Assembly (NCBI RefSeq): GCF_023630255.1
Contig: NZ_JALPRS010000001.1
Span: 1,736,001-1,800,000, forward strand
DNA: 64,000 nt
Direction of reading: 5' to 3'
From: Pontibacter deserti
GTDB lineage: Bacteria > Bacteroidota > Bacteroidia > Cytophagales > Hymenobacteraceae
The position numbers were made by a program, and so were the translations under genes. Within the stretch, counting starts at the first letter, position 1. Each line of letters begins with the position of its first letter. A model generated the notes under the pieces. The model saw only the letters and a program-made list of their open reading frames with translations. It made no database searches and was not told the origin of the DNA. Shown here one piece after another: positions 42,211-51,629 of the stretch.

Positions 42211-43203
42211 ATGGAACCTATCAGATTAAATAAATTTATAAGCGATACCGGCACCTGCTCACGCCGCGAAGCCGACAAACTGATTGAGCAGGGCCGCGTG
42301 ACTGTAAACGGGAAGCAACCGGAAGTGGGAGCTAAAGTAACGGCCCGGGATAAAGTGCGTGTTGATGGCAAACTGCTGGAAGTGGACGCTGTAGAATCCG
42401 TTTATTTATTGCTTAATAAGCCTGCGGGCATCGAAACCACTACCGATACTTCGCAGCGCGACAATATCATCAGCTTTGTAAATTATCCTGAACGCATTTT
42501 CCCGGTTGGCCGCCTCGATAAAGATTCTGAAGGACTGATTATACTTACCAATAATGGCGACATTGTAAACAAGATTCTAAGGGCCGGCAACAAGCACGAG
42601 AAAGAATATATTGTAACTGTAGATAAGCCCATTAACCAGAGCTTTGTTGACAGGATGAGTGGCGGCGTGTCTATACTTGGTGTGAACACGAAGAAGTGTT
42701 TTGTTGAGCAGTTGGGGGCAAATAAATTCAGGATTATACTTACCCAGGGCATGAACCGCCAGATTCGTCGCATGACAGAAGCGCTTGGCTACGAAGTACA
42801 AACCCTGCAGCGCACCCGAATTATGCACCTTTCGCTGGCAAAAATTCCGCTGGGTCAGTGGCGCGAGATGACGGAAACAGAAATAGCTGAAATGATGCGT
42901 CTGGTGGCAAGCTCTACTAAAACCGAAGAAGCTTCAACGGCTAAGAAAAGTGGCAGCTCCGGTAAAAGCGGTGGTGCAACAACTGGCAATAAACCTAAAC
43001 CACGTGGCGGTACTTCTTTTTCTGGCAAACCATCCAGAACAGGCAGTGCTCCTAAAAGCGGCGGTAAAAGTGCAGCTGGTGGTAAACGCGACAAACCTAA
43101 ATCATCTGGTAGTAACCGTGGTTCGCGTGGCGCGGCAAAAAGCAGTACAGGCGGCAGAGCCGGGGGCAGAAGCGGTAGTTCAAGAGGTGGTAAGCGCAGG
43201 TAA
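42211..43203 (+). CDS. rluF: RluF-type 23S rRNA pseudouridine synthase with basic low-complexity tail
   Basis: 330 aa. N-terminal S4 domain (MEPIRLNKFISDTGTCSRRE, ADKLIEQGRVTVNGK) and RluB/E/F-type catalytic domain with the active-site Asp in VGRLDKDSEGLIILTN and the RIILTQGMNRQIRRM motif. The C-terminal 90 residues are Ser/Gly/Lys/Arg-rich and probably disordered (KSGGKSAAGGKRDKPKSSGS), an RNA-binding-like tail. RluF modifies U2604 of 23S rRNA in E. coli. A diverged paralogue lies at 50.5 kb in the same orientation. Confidence 0.85.
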   Translation: MEPIRLNKFISDTGTCSRREADKLIEQGRVTVNGKQPEVGAKVTARDKVRVDGKLLEVDAVESVYLLLNKPAGIETTTDTSQRDNIISFVNYPERIFPVGRLDKDSEGLIILTNNGDIVNKILRAGNKHEKEYIVTVDKPINQSFVDRMSGGVSILGVNTKKCFVEQLGANKFRIILTQGMNRQIRRMTEALGYEVQTLQRTRIMHLSLAKIPLGQWREMTETEIAEMMRLVASSTKTEEASTAKKSGSSGKSGGATTGNKPKPRGGTSFSGKPSRTGSAPKSGGKSAAGGKRDKPKSSGSNRGSRGAAKSSTGGRAGGRSGSSRGGKRR

Positions 43204-43259
43204 CTATAAATCTTTTCCAAGGCTAAAGTTCTATTGATTTTTTTAGCCTAATTATAAAG

Positions 43260-43300
43260 AAGCACCAGCCTGCCGGGTATACTGGCAGGCTGGTGCTTTT
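43260..43300. terminator. Bidirectional terminator
   Basis: AAGCACCAGCCTGCC pairs with GGCAGGCTGGTGCTT around GGGTATACT and is followed by TTTT, between the convergent rluF-type and T9SS protein genes. Confidence 0.9.
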
Positions 43301-43320
43301 AGTTAATATGTAATTGCGTT

Positions 43321-46300
43321 CTACTTCTTCAGTATTAGTTTAATTGTTTTGGATTCGTTAGCGCTCATGATTCGTGCAATGTATAAGCCACCTTTCAGGC
43401 CATTGCCATCCAGCTCTACAGTTACTAACTCTCCGGCAGTGGCATGTCCTGCTTTCAGTTCCCGGATAAGATTGCCTTTCAGGTCGTAAAGTTCAACCAC
43501 ATAGTTTCCGCTGGTAAGCAATTTAAACTCTACTGCACCTTTCCTTTCGATCGGGTTCGGGAATACTGTTGCCTGACTGATGGCACTTGTCTGGGTTGTG
43601 GCCTGAGGCGCTACCGTAACTGTTGCAGTGGATGTACAGCCATTTTCTACATCTGTAACCGTTAACGTATATTCGCCTGCCACACTTACTACAGGGTTTT
43701 GCTCTGCGGAAGTATAACCATCAGGCCCAGCCCAACTATAAGCTACCCCTTCTGTGGTAGATGAACCTGTTAGTTGCACTGTTCCGGTTTCGCTGCTTAA
43801 CGTGCCGCCTTGGGCTGTAACATTCGGTGCTTCCATGTCAAGGGTTACTACCACTGTATCTGTTTCGGTGCAGCTGGTTTCTAGATCAATGGCCGTTATC
43901 ACATACGTACCAGGCATATCTACAACTAGATTTTTATCTCGTTGCCCGGAAACGATGTGCCCATCTGTTGTAGACCAGATAACTGCAAATGTATTTGCTG
44001 AACCAGTTAAGGTTACAGTCTTGTCTTTACATGTTAACACCTTGTCAGGGCCTGCATTGGCATTCAGATCAGGAATAAATTCGCCGATAAACACACTTTT
44101 AGTAGCCTGGCAACCAGTAATAGTATCTGTAAGTGTTAAAGTATAAGTACCCGGAACAGTGGCTGAGAAGCCGCTTTGGTCTGATGTAAATCCATTCGGC
44201 CCTGTCCAGCTATAAGCTGATCCTCCCAGCAATCTTTTAACTATAACTCTTACTTCAGAGTTGTTACAGGTCAGGTAAGTGTCATAGCCTCCAGAAATTC
44301 CCTTTTCAATTTCAAAATCAGGTGTTTCAACATCAAGCAATACCAGCACATTATCAGATGCAGATGCTCCGGTTGCAGGATCTGTTACTGTTAAGGTATA
44401 AGTACCGGCCACACTAACAGTTGGCGTAGCACTGGTAGAAGTAAAACCACCAGGACCAGACCACGCAAATGTAACGCCCTCTGTGGCAGATGAACCTGAA
44501 AGCATGACCTCAGATACTTTGCAGTTAAGAAACTTGTCTGGCCCGGCACTTACAGTCAGAGGGGTTTCTGTTTCTATACAAAACTTAATATCATCAATGG
44601 CACCCGATCCCGCCAGCATGCCTGCTGCGTTAAAGCCATCCAGTACTACTTTCATTTTCATCACACCTTTGGTGTTACCCAAGTCAATTTCTTGTTTGCT
44701 GTTGTTGCCCAAGCTATGGATCTGTACCTTATACAGCTCATTGCCTTCGCCATCATAGAGGTATACCCACGAGTTGTCTTCATACACATCAAAGTCCAGT
44801 GCTTTTAGGGATGTCATCGTCACCGGTCCGAAAGCTGAGAAATCAAGGGTAATCTCCCCACCCCAAGGGTTGTCGTTTGGTTCATCTCCCAGATCCTGAT
44901 TAATGATAAGTACATTTCCCCAGTCTTCTGTGTAAAGGTCAGAATCATCGCCGGTAGGCGAAAGTGTGTTGAAGATAGCAGCATGGTTTCCAGTAGCATA
45001 AGTACCATCCTGGTTGCGTTTCCGGGCATGGATCAGTACATCTCCTTCAATAGCGAAGGTGGAAAAGGTAAGACCTAACGCATCATGTTCAAAATCTATA
45101 GTGCGGCAGGTATAAGGTGGTAACGGTGAAACTTCAGGAGTTAATTTTACGACCCAATAGTCTGTATCGCCACGCGATAGTTCTGTTTTGTCTCCTCCTA
45201 TACCGGAGCCTGTAGATCCAGCTACAATATAGCTCCCATCTTTGGTCTGCACTCCGATTCCATCAGATTCATAGTTGCGTCCGCCTAAGGTCTTATCCCA
45301 TACCTTGTTTCCGGAGGCATCCATTTTTACCATCCAAAAATCATAATCTCCCCTAGAAGCTTCGGTTTTGTCTCCGCTTATCCCGGAGTTTGATGTTCCT
45401 CCCAATAAATAACCTCCATCATGGGTTTGTTGTACTGATGCTAAACTTTCTGTCTCAGTTCCACCAAATGTTTTATCCCATTCTTTATTACCGTTCTCAT
45501 CTAATTTTAAAACCCAATAGTCTGCGCTTCCTAATGCTGGTTGACTTTTGTCCCCGCTTATATCTGAATAAGAAATTCCTCCTGCAACAATACCTCTATC
45601 ACTCGTTTCAGAAAGGTCAAAAAGCCATTCCGTATCATTTCCGCCATAGGTTTTATCCCATACTTTGTTTCCGTCCTCATCCAGCTTAACTATCCAGTAA
45701 TCGGACCCGCCTCTTAAGGCTTCACTTTTATCTCCACCTGCACCAGAATTAGATTCCCCACCTATTATAAAACCACCATCTGTTGTAGCTATAATGTCGC
45801 GCATAAACTCTGAACTTGTTCCTCCAATGGTAAAGTCCCATACTTTGTTTCCGGAAGCATCTACTCTCACCACCCAGTAATCATTACTTCCTTTAGAGTT
45901 TTCACTTTTATCGCCACTTATATTTGAATGAGAACTGCCCCCTAAAATATAGCCCTCATCCTGGGTTTGACTTACTGCAATAAGCCAATCCAGATCTGAT
46001 CCTCCAAAGGTCTTATCCCATACTATATTACCTGCAGCATCCAGTTTAACAATCCAGTAATCAGCATCGCCACGGGAGTCCTGTGTTTTATCTCCACTTA
46101 TGCCTGAGTTAGACATGCCACCTAAAATATACCCCCCATCTTTTGTCTGTTGCACTGAAGACAAATAATCCGAAAATTCCCCTCCAATGGTTCTGTCCCA
46201 TACCTTATTGCCTGAGGCATCTAATTTTACAATCCAGAAATCATCCCCTCCCTTACTATTTTCACTCTTTTCAGCGCTCGCATTGGAATTGGATGTTCCT

Positions 46301-46503
46301 CCAAGAATAAAACCACCATCAGTTGTCTGCTGGATAGATGAAAAGTTTTCCATTCTGCTTCCGCCAAAGGCTTTGTCCCACTCTTTTTCCTGAGCCTGCG
46401 TCTGTAGCATGAGTGAAATCAAAAAACAGAATGTAGCGAGTAGCCGCTTGTGATGCTTGAATTTCAGAAGCCTGATAACTGCCAACAAGTAGATGTTTTT
46501 CAT
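43321..46503 (-). CDS. Large T9SS-secreted surface protein with seven 60-residue repeats and Ig/PKD-like domains
   Basis: 1060 aa. Signal peptide at about 20-37 (LLATFCFLISLMLQTQAQ). Seven tandem repeats of exactly 60 residues follow, each holding WDKTFGG, a GGYILGGTSNS motif, SGDK and DYWIVKLDASGNK; they may form a seven-bladed propeller. Next is a module of about 175 residues beginning CRTIDFEHD and ending FCIE, then three or four Ig/PKD-like domains (SAGPDKFLNCK, WTGPNGFTSDQ, TVSVAGTYTLTVTD) and a T9SS type-A C-terminal domain (VFPNPIERKG to KTIKLILKK). It should be exported through the Por/T9SS outer-membrane machine. Binding target unknown. Shares modules with the next gene. Confidence 0.88.
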   Translation of the reverse strand: MKNIYLLAVIRLLKFKHHKRLLATFCFLISLMLQTQAQEKEWDKAFGGSRMENFSSIQQTTDGGFILGGTSNSNASAEKSENSKGGDDFWIVKLDASGNKVWDRTIGGEFSDYLSSVQQTKDGGYILGGMSNSGISGDKTQDSRGDADYWIVKLDAAGNIVWDKTFGGSDLDWLIAVSQTQDEGYILGGSSHSNISGDKSENSKGSNDYWVVRVDASGNKVWDFTIGGTSSEFMRDIIATTDGGFIIGGESNSGAGGDKSEALRGGSDYWIVKLDEDGNKVWDKTYGGNDTEWLFDLSETSDRGIVAGGISYSDISGDKSQPALGSADYWVLKLDENGNKEWDKTFGGTETESLASVQQTHDGGYLLGGTSNSGISGDKTEASRGDYDFWMVKMDASGNKVWDKTLGGRNYESDGIGVQTKDGSYIVAGSTGSGIGGDKTELSRGDTDYWVVKLTPEVSPLPPYTCRTIDFEHDALGLTFSTFAIEGDVLIHARKRNQDGTYATGNHAAIFNTLSPTGDDSDLYTEDWGNVLIINQDLGDEPNDNPWGGEITLDFSAFGPVTMTSLKALDFDVYEDNSWVYLYDGEGNELYKVQIHSLGNNSKQEIDLGNTKGVMKMKVVLDGFNAAGMLAGSGAIDDIKFCIETETPLTVSAGPDKFLNCKVSEVMLSGSSATEGVTFAWSGPGGFTSTSATPTVSVAGTYTLTVTDPATGASASDNVLVLLDVETPDFEIEKGISGGYDTYLTCNNSEVRVIVKRLLGGSAYSWTGPNGFTSDQSGFSATVPGTYTLTLTDTITGCQATKSVFIGEFIPDLNANAGPDKVLTCKDKTVTLTGSANTFAVIWSTTDGHIVSGQRDKNLVVDMPGTYVITAIDLETSCTETDTVVVTLDMEAPNVTAQGGTLSSETGTVQLTGSSTTEGVAYSWAGPDGYTSAEQNPVVSVAGEYTLTVTDVENGCTSTATVTVAPQATTQTSAISQATVFPNPIERKGAVEFKLLTSGNYVVELYDLKGNLIRELKAGHATAGELVTVELDGNGLKGGLYIARIMSANESKTIKLILKK
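45121..46400 (-). repeat. Seven in-register 180-bp direct repeats inside the T9SS protein gene
   Basis: The phrase ending TCCCA recurs at 46380, 46200, 46020, 45840, 45660, 45480 and 45300, exactly 180 bases apart. Each unit encodes one 60-residue repeat. Exact phase without indels points to a defined fold or recent expansion. Confidence 0.9.
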
Positions 46504-46942
46504 AGATAGAGAATTTAATAAATAGGGATTGAATAAAAATAGGTAGCCTTACCTGGAAGTAAACTATATACTACATTAAACAACTATACTTTTGTATTTA
46601 TCAAAGAGTTAGCTTTTTATAAAACTATAATTTATACTTTGGCGAAGAGCGTTTTTTAAGGGGTAAACAAGTTTAATAAAGAAGACAATAAAATTTATAA
46701 ACAATAATCAGGACATTCTAAATGGCATAAGTTTACATTTCCTTGCAGATAGTTCGATACTACTTCCTTGGGGTCTACATCAAAGCACTTAAAAACCTGA
46801 GCTCTTTAATTAGCGGGTTCGTATCCAGAGTAACAGAAAATATTCTAAGCTATTACCTGCCTGATTGCCGTTCTTTCAGGTATTTGCAATACTTGAGTTG
46901 GTGGTTCTGTAACAGGCTGTGTGCCTGCAACCTTTAAAAGAA
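46504..46942. other. Non-coding stretch between the two T9SS protein genes
   Basis: Nearly 440 AT-rich bases. No credible ORF (a 64-codon plus-strand reading at 46743 has no coding character), no RNA gene and no confident promoter were seen. Confidence 0.5.
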
Positions 46943-46985
46943 AAGCGCTACCCAGCTTTTCAACCAGGTAGCGCTTCTGCTTTTA
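46943..46985 (-). terminator. Terminator of the second T9SS protein gene
   Basis: AAGCGCTACC pairs with GGTAGCGCTT, directly after the stop at 46997 on the minus strand, with A-rich (minus-strand T-rich) flank. Confidence 0.75.
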
Positions 46986-46996
46986 CTTTGTTGGTG

Positions 46997-49960
46997 TTAC
47001 TTTTTCAGCAGCAGCTTAATTGTTTTAGACTTGGAGCTGCTGATGATGCGGGCAAAGTATAATCCGTTGTCCAGCGTTCTGGCATCCAGTTCTATAGTTA
47101 CCAACTCCTCTGCTTTGGCATGACCTGTACTTAACTCGCGAATTAAGTTACCTTTCAGGTCGTAAAGATTCACCACATAGTTATCGGCGTTTTTAAGCCT
47201 GAACTCCAGCTTCGATTTCTCTTTAACAGGGTTTGGATAAGCTGTTACCTGGCTGATGCTTTCTGTGGATGTTACAGCCTGCTCTTCTACTGTTACCGTT
47301 GCAGTGGCAGTGCAGCCGTTGGTAGGGTTTGTTACCGTTAAGGTATACTCTCCGGCTATACTTACTACCGGGTTTTGCTCTGTGGAAGTATAACCTTCTG
47401 GTCCTGTCCAACTATAAGCTACCCCTTCGGTAGTTGAAGTTCCCATTAGTTGCACGGTTCCGGTTTCACTGCTTAACGTGCCGCCTTGGGCTGTAACGTT
47501 CGGCGCTGCGTTGTCAAGTGTTACTTCTACAGTGTCTGTATACTCACAGCCTGTTTCAGATTGGAAAACACTCATAACGTATTTGCCTGGTTTATCTACA
47601 ACTAGGTTAGCAGCAAATTTAATGTGCTGCCCTTGTTCTGTATACCAATGTATAAATGGAACAGTTCCAGTTACTGAACCAACAAGTGTTACTGTTGTAT
47701 TTTTACAGCTAAGCACTTGATCCGGTCCGGCACTTACTGTTACATTTAGTTTAAACTCTGATACTGAAGTATACTTAGTTGTCTGACAGCCAGTAACAGG
47801 ATCTGTTACTGTTAACCAATAATCTCCTACTGCAGTAGCACGTATATAAGACTGATCAGAAGTAAACCCATTCGGGCCTGTCCACGCATATGTTACACCT
47901 GCTGGCTGATATCTTGTACCTATTCCTACCTCCTTATTTCCGCATGTTAAGAAATTATCTCTAGTGTCACGATAAAACTCAAAATATGGCGCTGGACCGC
48001 CGCTTATTGTTACCGTATCTGTAACTGCACAACCAGTAATCTGATCTAATGCGGTGAGTACATACGTTCCTGGAGTTGACACATTGAAATTCAAAGAAGT
48101 ACTAAGAATTAAATCGTTACCTGCTTTGCGCCATCTAATTAATGGGCTTCCGGTCACTGAACCTTCTAAGGTTACGGTTGTAACATCACACGTTACCACT
48201 TTATCTGGTCCGGCATTGACGTTTAAATCAGGCGGAGCTAATTCTGTAACTTCTCTGGTCTCTGTTGCCTGGCATCCGGTCTGGGGGTTAGTTACTGTTA
48301 ATGTATACTTACCCGGCATAGTTGCATAGATAGATGAAGACAAAACGCCTTCCTCACGTTTAATAAACCCATTGGGGCCCGTCCACTCATAGTTAGCAGC
48401 TATTGATGTAGCAGAGCGGAGTTGAACCTGTCTGTTTTTGCACGTAAGGTAAGCTTCATATGGCGTTATATAAATCACATTAACTATACTAACCACAACT
48501 TGATCAGATGCTGTTGCTCCGTTGACAGGGTTAGTTACTGTTAAAGTATATGTACCAGGTACAGTAACTGTAGGCTTGGCAATGTCAGAGGTAAATCCAT
48601 TAGGTCCTGTCCATTTGAAAGTTGCACCATCTGTGTGCGATGCTCCGTTGAGAGTTGCCTTTAACGAAGTACAAGTAAGAAAAACATCTGGTCCTGCATT
48701 AGCATCAACATAATTTTCGTCTTCCACACAGAATTTAATATCGTCGATAGCACCAGAACCTGCCAGTTCACCAGCTGCATTACGGCCATCCAGCACTACT
48801 TTGAGTTTATACACGTTTCTGATATTATTCAAATATATTTCCTGTTTGCTGTTATTGCCTTTGCTGCTAATACGTGCTTTCCATAGTTCTTCACCATTAA
48901 CATCATACAAGTATACCAAGGCATTGTCTTCATACACATCAAAATCCAGTGCCTTTAAAGAGTACACCGATACCGGCCCTATGGCCGAAAAGTCTATGGT
49001 AATCTCACCGCCCCAAGGGTTATCATTCGGCTCTGCGTTCAGATCCTGGTTAATGATTAAGGCATTACCCCAATCTTCAGTATATAAGTCAGAGTCATCT
49101 CCTGTAGGCGACTGCGTATTGAAGACAGATGCGTGGTTTTCGGTAGCATACGTGCCATCCTGATTGCGTTTTCTGGCATGAATGGCAACTGTTCCTTTCG
49201 TAGTAGCATATGAGTTGATTAAGCCAGGTGCAGCTTTCTCAAAGCTTATTATGTCGCAGGAAGGTGGAGTTGTAGGTGGTGTCGTTTCTTCTATGCAGAA
49301 CCTGATGTCGTCGATGGCACCAGAGCCTGCCAGTACACCTGCAGCGTTAAGGCCATCGAATACCACTTTCATCTTCATCACACCTTTGGTGTTACCTAAG
49401 TTAATTTCCTGCTGGCTCATGTTGCCTTTGCTCGGGATCTGTACTTTGTGCAGTTCGTTGCCAGCGCCATCATAAAGGTATATCCACGAGTTGTTTTCAT
49501 ACACATCAAAGTCAAGGGCTTTCAGAGAGGTCATGGTTACCGGCCCCATAGCGGAGAAGTCCAGGGTGATATCCCCACCCCATGCATTATCATTGGGTTC
49601 GGCTCCTAAACCCTGATTGATGATCAGCACATTTCCCCAATCTTCTGTGTAAAGGTCTGAATCGCCTCCGGTTGGTGTGAGCGTGTTAAAGATGGAAGCA
49701 TGGTTCGCTGCAGCATAGGTACCGTCTTCATTTCGTTTTCGGGCGAAAATGGAAACTGTTCCTTTTGAAGTAGAGGAAGATGTAACTAAGCCGGGCGTAT
49801 CCTGAGAAAAGTCTAGTATGCTGCAGGAAGAAGGGGTTCCTATTTGCTGGGCCTGTGTTTGAAGGCCTGTAGCAAAAAATAATAGAGCCATTAGCTGTAA
49901 ACACCTGTTTTTTAACAATTGCCGGGATTCAGCAATAAAAATTAAGTACAATTGTTCCAT
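46997..49960 (-). CDS. Large T9SS-secreted surface protein with two copies of a 175-residue module and Ig/PKD-like domains
   Basis: 987 aa. The signal peptide is probably around 20-40 (LQLMALLFFATGLQTQAQQ). Two copies of the same 175-residue module found once in the neighbouring protein follow (starting CSILDFSQD and CDIISFEKA, each ending with an FCIE/FCVE). Then come five or six Ig/PKD-like domains with GPNGFTSD and GTYTLTVT motifs, and a T9SS type-A tail (AYPNPVKEKS to KTIKLLLKK). The last 200 residues are nearly identical to those of the protein encoded at 43.3-46.5 kb. Probably an adhesin or surface-layer protein; ligand unknown. Confidence 0.88.
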   Translation of the reverse strand: MEQLYLIFIAESRQLLKNRCLQLMALLFFATGLQTQAQQIGTPSSCSILDFSQDTPGLVTSSSTSKGTVSIFARKRNEDGTYAAANHASIFNTLTPTGGDSDLYTEDWGNVLIINQGLGAEPNDNAWGGDITLDFSAMGPVTMTSLKALDFDVYENNSWIYLYDGAGNELHKVQIPSKGNMSQQEINLGNTKGVMKMKVVFDGLNAAGVLAGSGAIDDIRFCIEETTPPTTPPSCDIISFEKAAPGLINSYATTKGTVAIHARKRNQDGTYATENHASVFNTQSPTGDDSDLYTEDWGNALIINQDLNAEPNDNPWGGEITIDFSAIGPVSVYSLKALDFDVYEDNALVYLYDVNGEELWKARISSKGNNSKQEIYLNNIRNVYKLKVVLDGRNAAGELAGSGAIDDIKFCVEDENYVDANAGPDVFLTCTSLKATLNGASHTDGATFKWTGPNGFTSDIAKPTVTVPGTYTLTVTNPVNGATASDQVVVSIVNVIYITPYEAYLTCKNRQVQLRSATSIAANYEWTGPNGFIKREEGVLSSSIYATMPGKYTLTVTNPQTGCQATETREVTELAPPDLNVNAGPDKVVTCDVTTVTLEGSVTGSPLIRWRKAGNDLILSTSLNFNVSTPGTYVLTALDQITGCAVTDTVTISGGPAPYFEFYRDTRDNFLTCGNKEVGIGTRYQPAGVTYAWTGPNGFTSDQSYIRATAVGDYWLTVTDPVTGCQTTKYTSVSEFKLNVTVSAGPDQVLSCKNTTVTLVGSVTGTVPFIHWYTEQGQHIKFAANLVVDKPGKYVMSVFQSETGCEYTDTVEVTLDNAAPNVTAQGGTLSSETGTVQLMGTSTTEGVAYSWTGPEGYTSTEQNPVVSIAGEYTLTVTNPTNGCTATATVTVEEQAVTSTESISQVTAYPNPVKEKSKLEFRLKNADNYVVNLYDLKGNLIRELSTGHAKAEELVTIELDARTLDNGLYFARIISSSKSKTIKLLLKK

Positions 49961-50406
49961 AGAATTTTATTAAATTAAGTATATAAAAAGAAGAATATTA
50001 TGTATATGATTTTTCCCTGAGAAGCAGAGATTAGAAACATATACTTTGAAGCGAGAAGAAAAGATATATTTTAAATATATAGGGAAGAGCTAATCTGGCT
50101 AACAGCTTATTAAGAAGGATAAACAGAAGTGTTATGAAAGTAAATCTAATTTAAGGCAGCTGTAGAGCGTGTAATTTACAATCTGGTACAATTTGCTGGT
50201 GGCTCGTACTTTTTTGTATTGTAATATAGCAGGTAATTAACCCAAAAGGGTTTTAGTAACCTTTAAAAATTCATAAACAGAATATTAAACCGATATCTAT
50301 AGTTTATATCTTCTATCTCTTTTAGTACCATAATCTGCCGAAGTATAACCCACACGTTTGCCCGCCTCATTTCTAAAACCTAATAGGTAAACCAATCCTT
50401 TTACTT
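49961..50406. other. Non-coding AT-rich stretch
   Basis: About 450 AT-rich bases upstream of the second T9SS protein gene (minus) and the rluF-type paralogue (plus). It must hold the promoter of the T9SS gene, but no clear element was found; no gene is visible. Confidence 0.5.
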
Positions 50407-50414
50407 TACTTTTG
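50407..50414 (+). promoter_or_regulatory. -7 element of the rluF-type paralogue
   Basis: TACTTTTG fits TAnnTTTG, 60 bases before the ATG. Upstream AAACCAATCCTTTTA resembles the matching region before the 42.2-kb gene. Confidence 0.5.
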
Positions 50415-50473
50415 CAGCTTGTTTAAACTGGCGTGGCTTAAAAACAGTACCTATACCATACGCCATACTTACC

Positions 50474-51478
50474 ATGGAACCAAAGAGATTAAATAAATTT
50501 ATAAGCGATACCGGTTTCTGCTCCAGGAGAGATGCAGACAGGCTGATTGAAGAAGAACGCGTAACAGTGAACGGTAAATTACCAGCGCCAGGCACAATGG
50601 TTACAGCCAAAGACAAAGTCCGGATCGACGACCAGATTCTGCGTGTGCGCGAAGAGCTGCCTGTTTTCCTGGTATTTAACAAGCCTTCCGGTATGTCAGC
50701 CAAATCAGATCCATCGGTAAGAGATAACGTGGTGCGGGCCATTAACTACCCTGCTACTCTGGAACCAATCGGCTATCTTGACAGAGACAGCGAAGGGGTT
50801 ATGTTCCTGAGTAACGATACCGAGCTGGTGCGCAGAATGACCAAATCTGACAATCGTTATGAGAAGGAATTTATAGTTACTGTAGATAAGATCATCAGCC
50901 AGGACTTTATAGCCAAGCTGATTGGCGGCGGTGAGAATGAGAAAGGCGAAAAACTGCAGAAAACCTTTATCTCAAAAGAAGGCTCTACCCGTTTCAGGAT
51001 TGTGCTGACGCCGGGCTCCAACCATAACATAAAGATGCTTTGCGAGAACCTGGGCTACAAGGTAGTGCACCTGCAGCGCATCCGTATCGAAAACTTCTCA
51101 TTGGTTAAACTGCCTACCGGCCATTGGCGCGCCTTAACTGCAGGCGAAGTAGAAGGATTAAGAAGTATAGCTACCGGTAAAGCAACCATAGAAGAAAATA
51201 CCAGAAGCCGTGGTTCTAATTATACTTCGGAAAGGGCTGGCAAAAAAGATAGCGCTAAAACTACTGGCGGAGCTAATAAAATAAGTAAAGCAGGCAGCAC
51301 ACCCAGAATTGGTAAAAGTAAGCCTAAAGTGAGCGGACCTAAAAAAGGCGGGGCAGCCAGTACCAAAGGTGCACGCGGTTCCAGCCGGACAACAACTACA
51401 CGAACAACTCCGGGCAGAAGCAGTTCCCCTCAATCCGGAGAACGTAAAGGTCCATCAGGTCCGAAACGAGACAGATAA
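50474..51478 (+). CDS. RluF-type pseudouridine synthase paralogue with basic tail
   Basis: 334 aa, diverged copy of the gene at 42211. Same N-terminus (RLNKFISDTGFCSRRDAD, RLIEEERVTVNGK), the catalytic Asp kept in IGYLDRDSEGVMFLSN, and the RIVLTPGSNHNIKMLCENLG segment, where the usual Q-x-R-R is replaced by H-N-I-K. The C-terminal 90 residues are again Ser/Gly/Thr/Lys-rich. The changed motif suggests a different RNA target or reduced activity. Both genes begin with 29 bases of identical DNA shortly after the ATG. Confidence 0.8.
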   Translation: MEPKRLNKFISDTGFCSRRDADRLIEEERVTVNGKLPAPGTMVTAKDKVRIDDQILRVREELPVFLVFNKPSGMSAKSDPSVRDNVVRAINYPATLEPIGYLDRDSEGVMFLSNDTELVRRMTKSDNRYEKEFIVTVDKIISQDFIAKLIGGGENEKGEKLQKTFISKEGSTRFRIVLTPGSNHNIKMLCENLGYKVVHLQRIRIENFSLVKLPTGHWRALTAGEVEGLRSIATGKATIEENTRSRGSNYTSERAGKKDSAKTTGGANKISKAGSTPRIGKSKPKVSGPKKGGAASTKGARGSSRTTTTRTTPGRSSSPQSGERKGPSGPKRDR

Positions 51479-51482
51479 GTAT

Positions 51483-51520
51483 AAAAGAAAAGGTGTGGTT
51501 TAGGCCACACCTTTTCTTTT
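51483..51520 (+). terminator. Rho-independent terminator
   Basis: AAAAGAAAAGGTGTGG pairs with CCACACCTTTTCTTTT around TTTAGG. Confidence 0.9.
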
Positions 51521-51629
51521 ACCAATCCTGTTCAGGAAGTTTACTTTGTTATCAATTTATACTTGTTGAACTCAGTTTGCCTTTCAACCCGATTGAGAAA
51601 TCATAATTCGTAATTCTTAATTTCAAATC

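Noticed and set aside
45121..46400. Regular direct repeats resembling a CRISPR or satellite array
   Set aside because: The 180-base period is in frame with a long ORF and encodes 60-residue protein repeats; no spacers and no cas genes.
46743..46937. 64-codon ORF between the T9SS protein genes
   Set aside because: Short, no start signal, no similarity, AT-rich intergenic composition.
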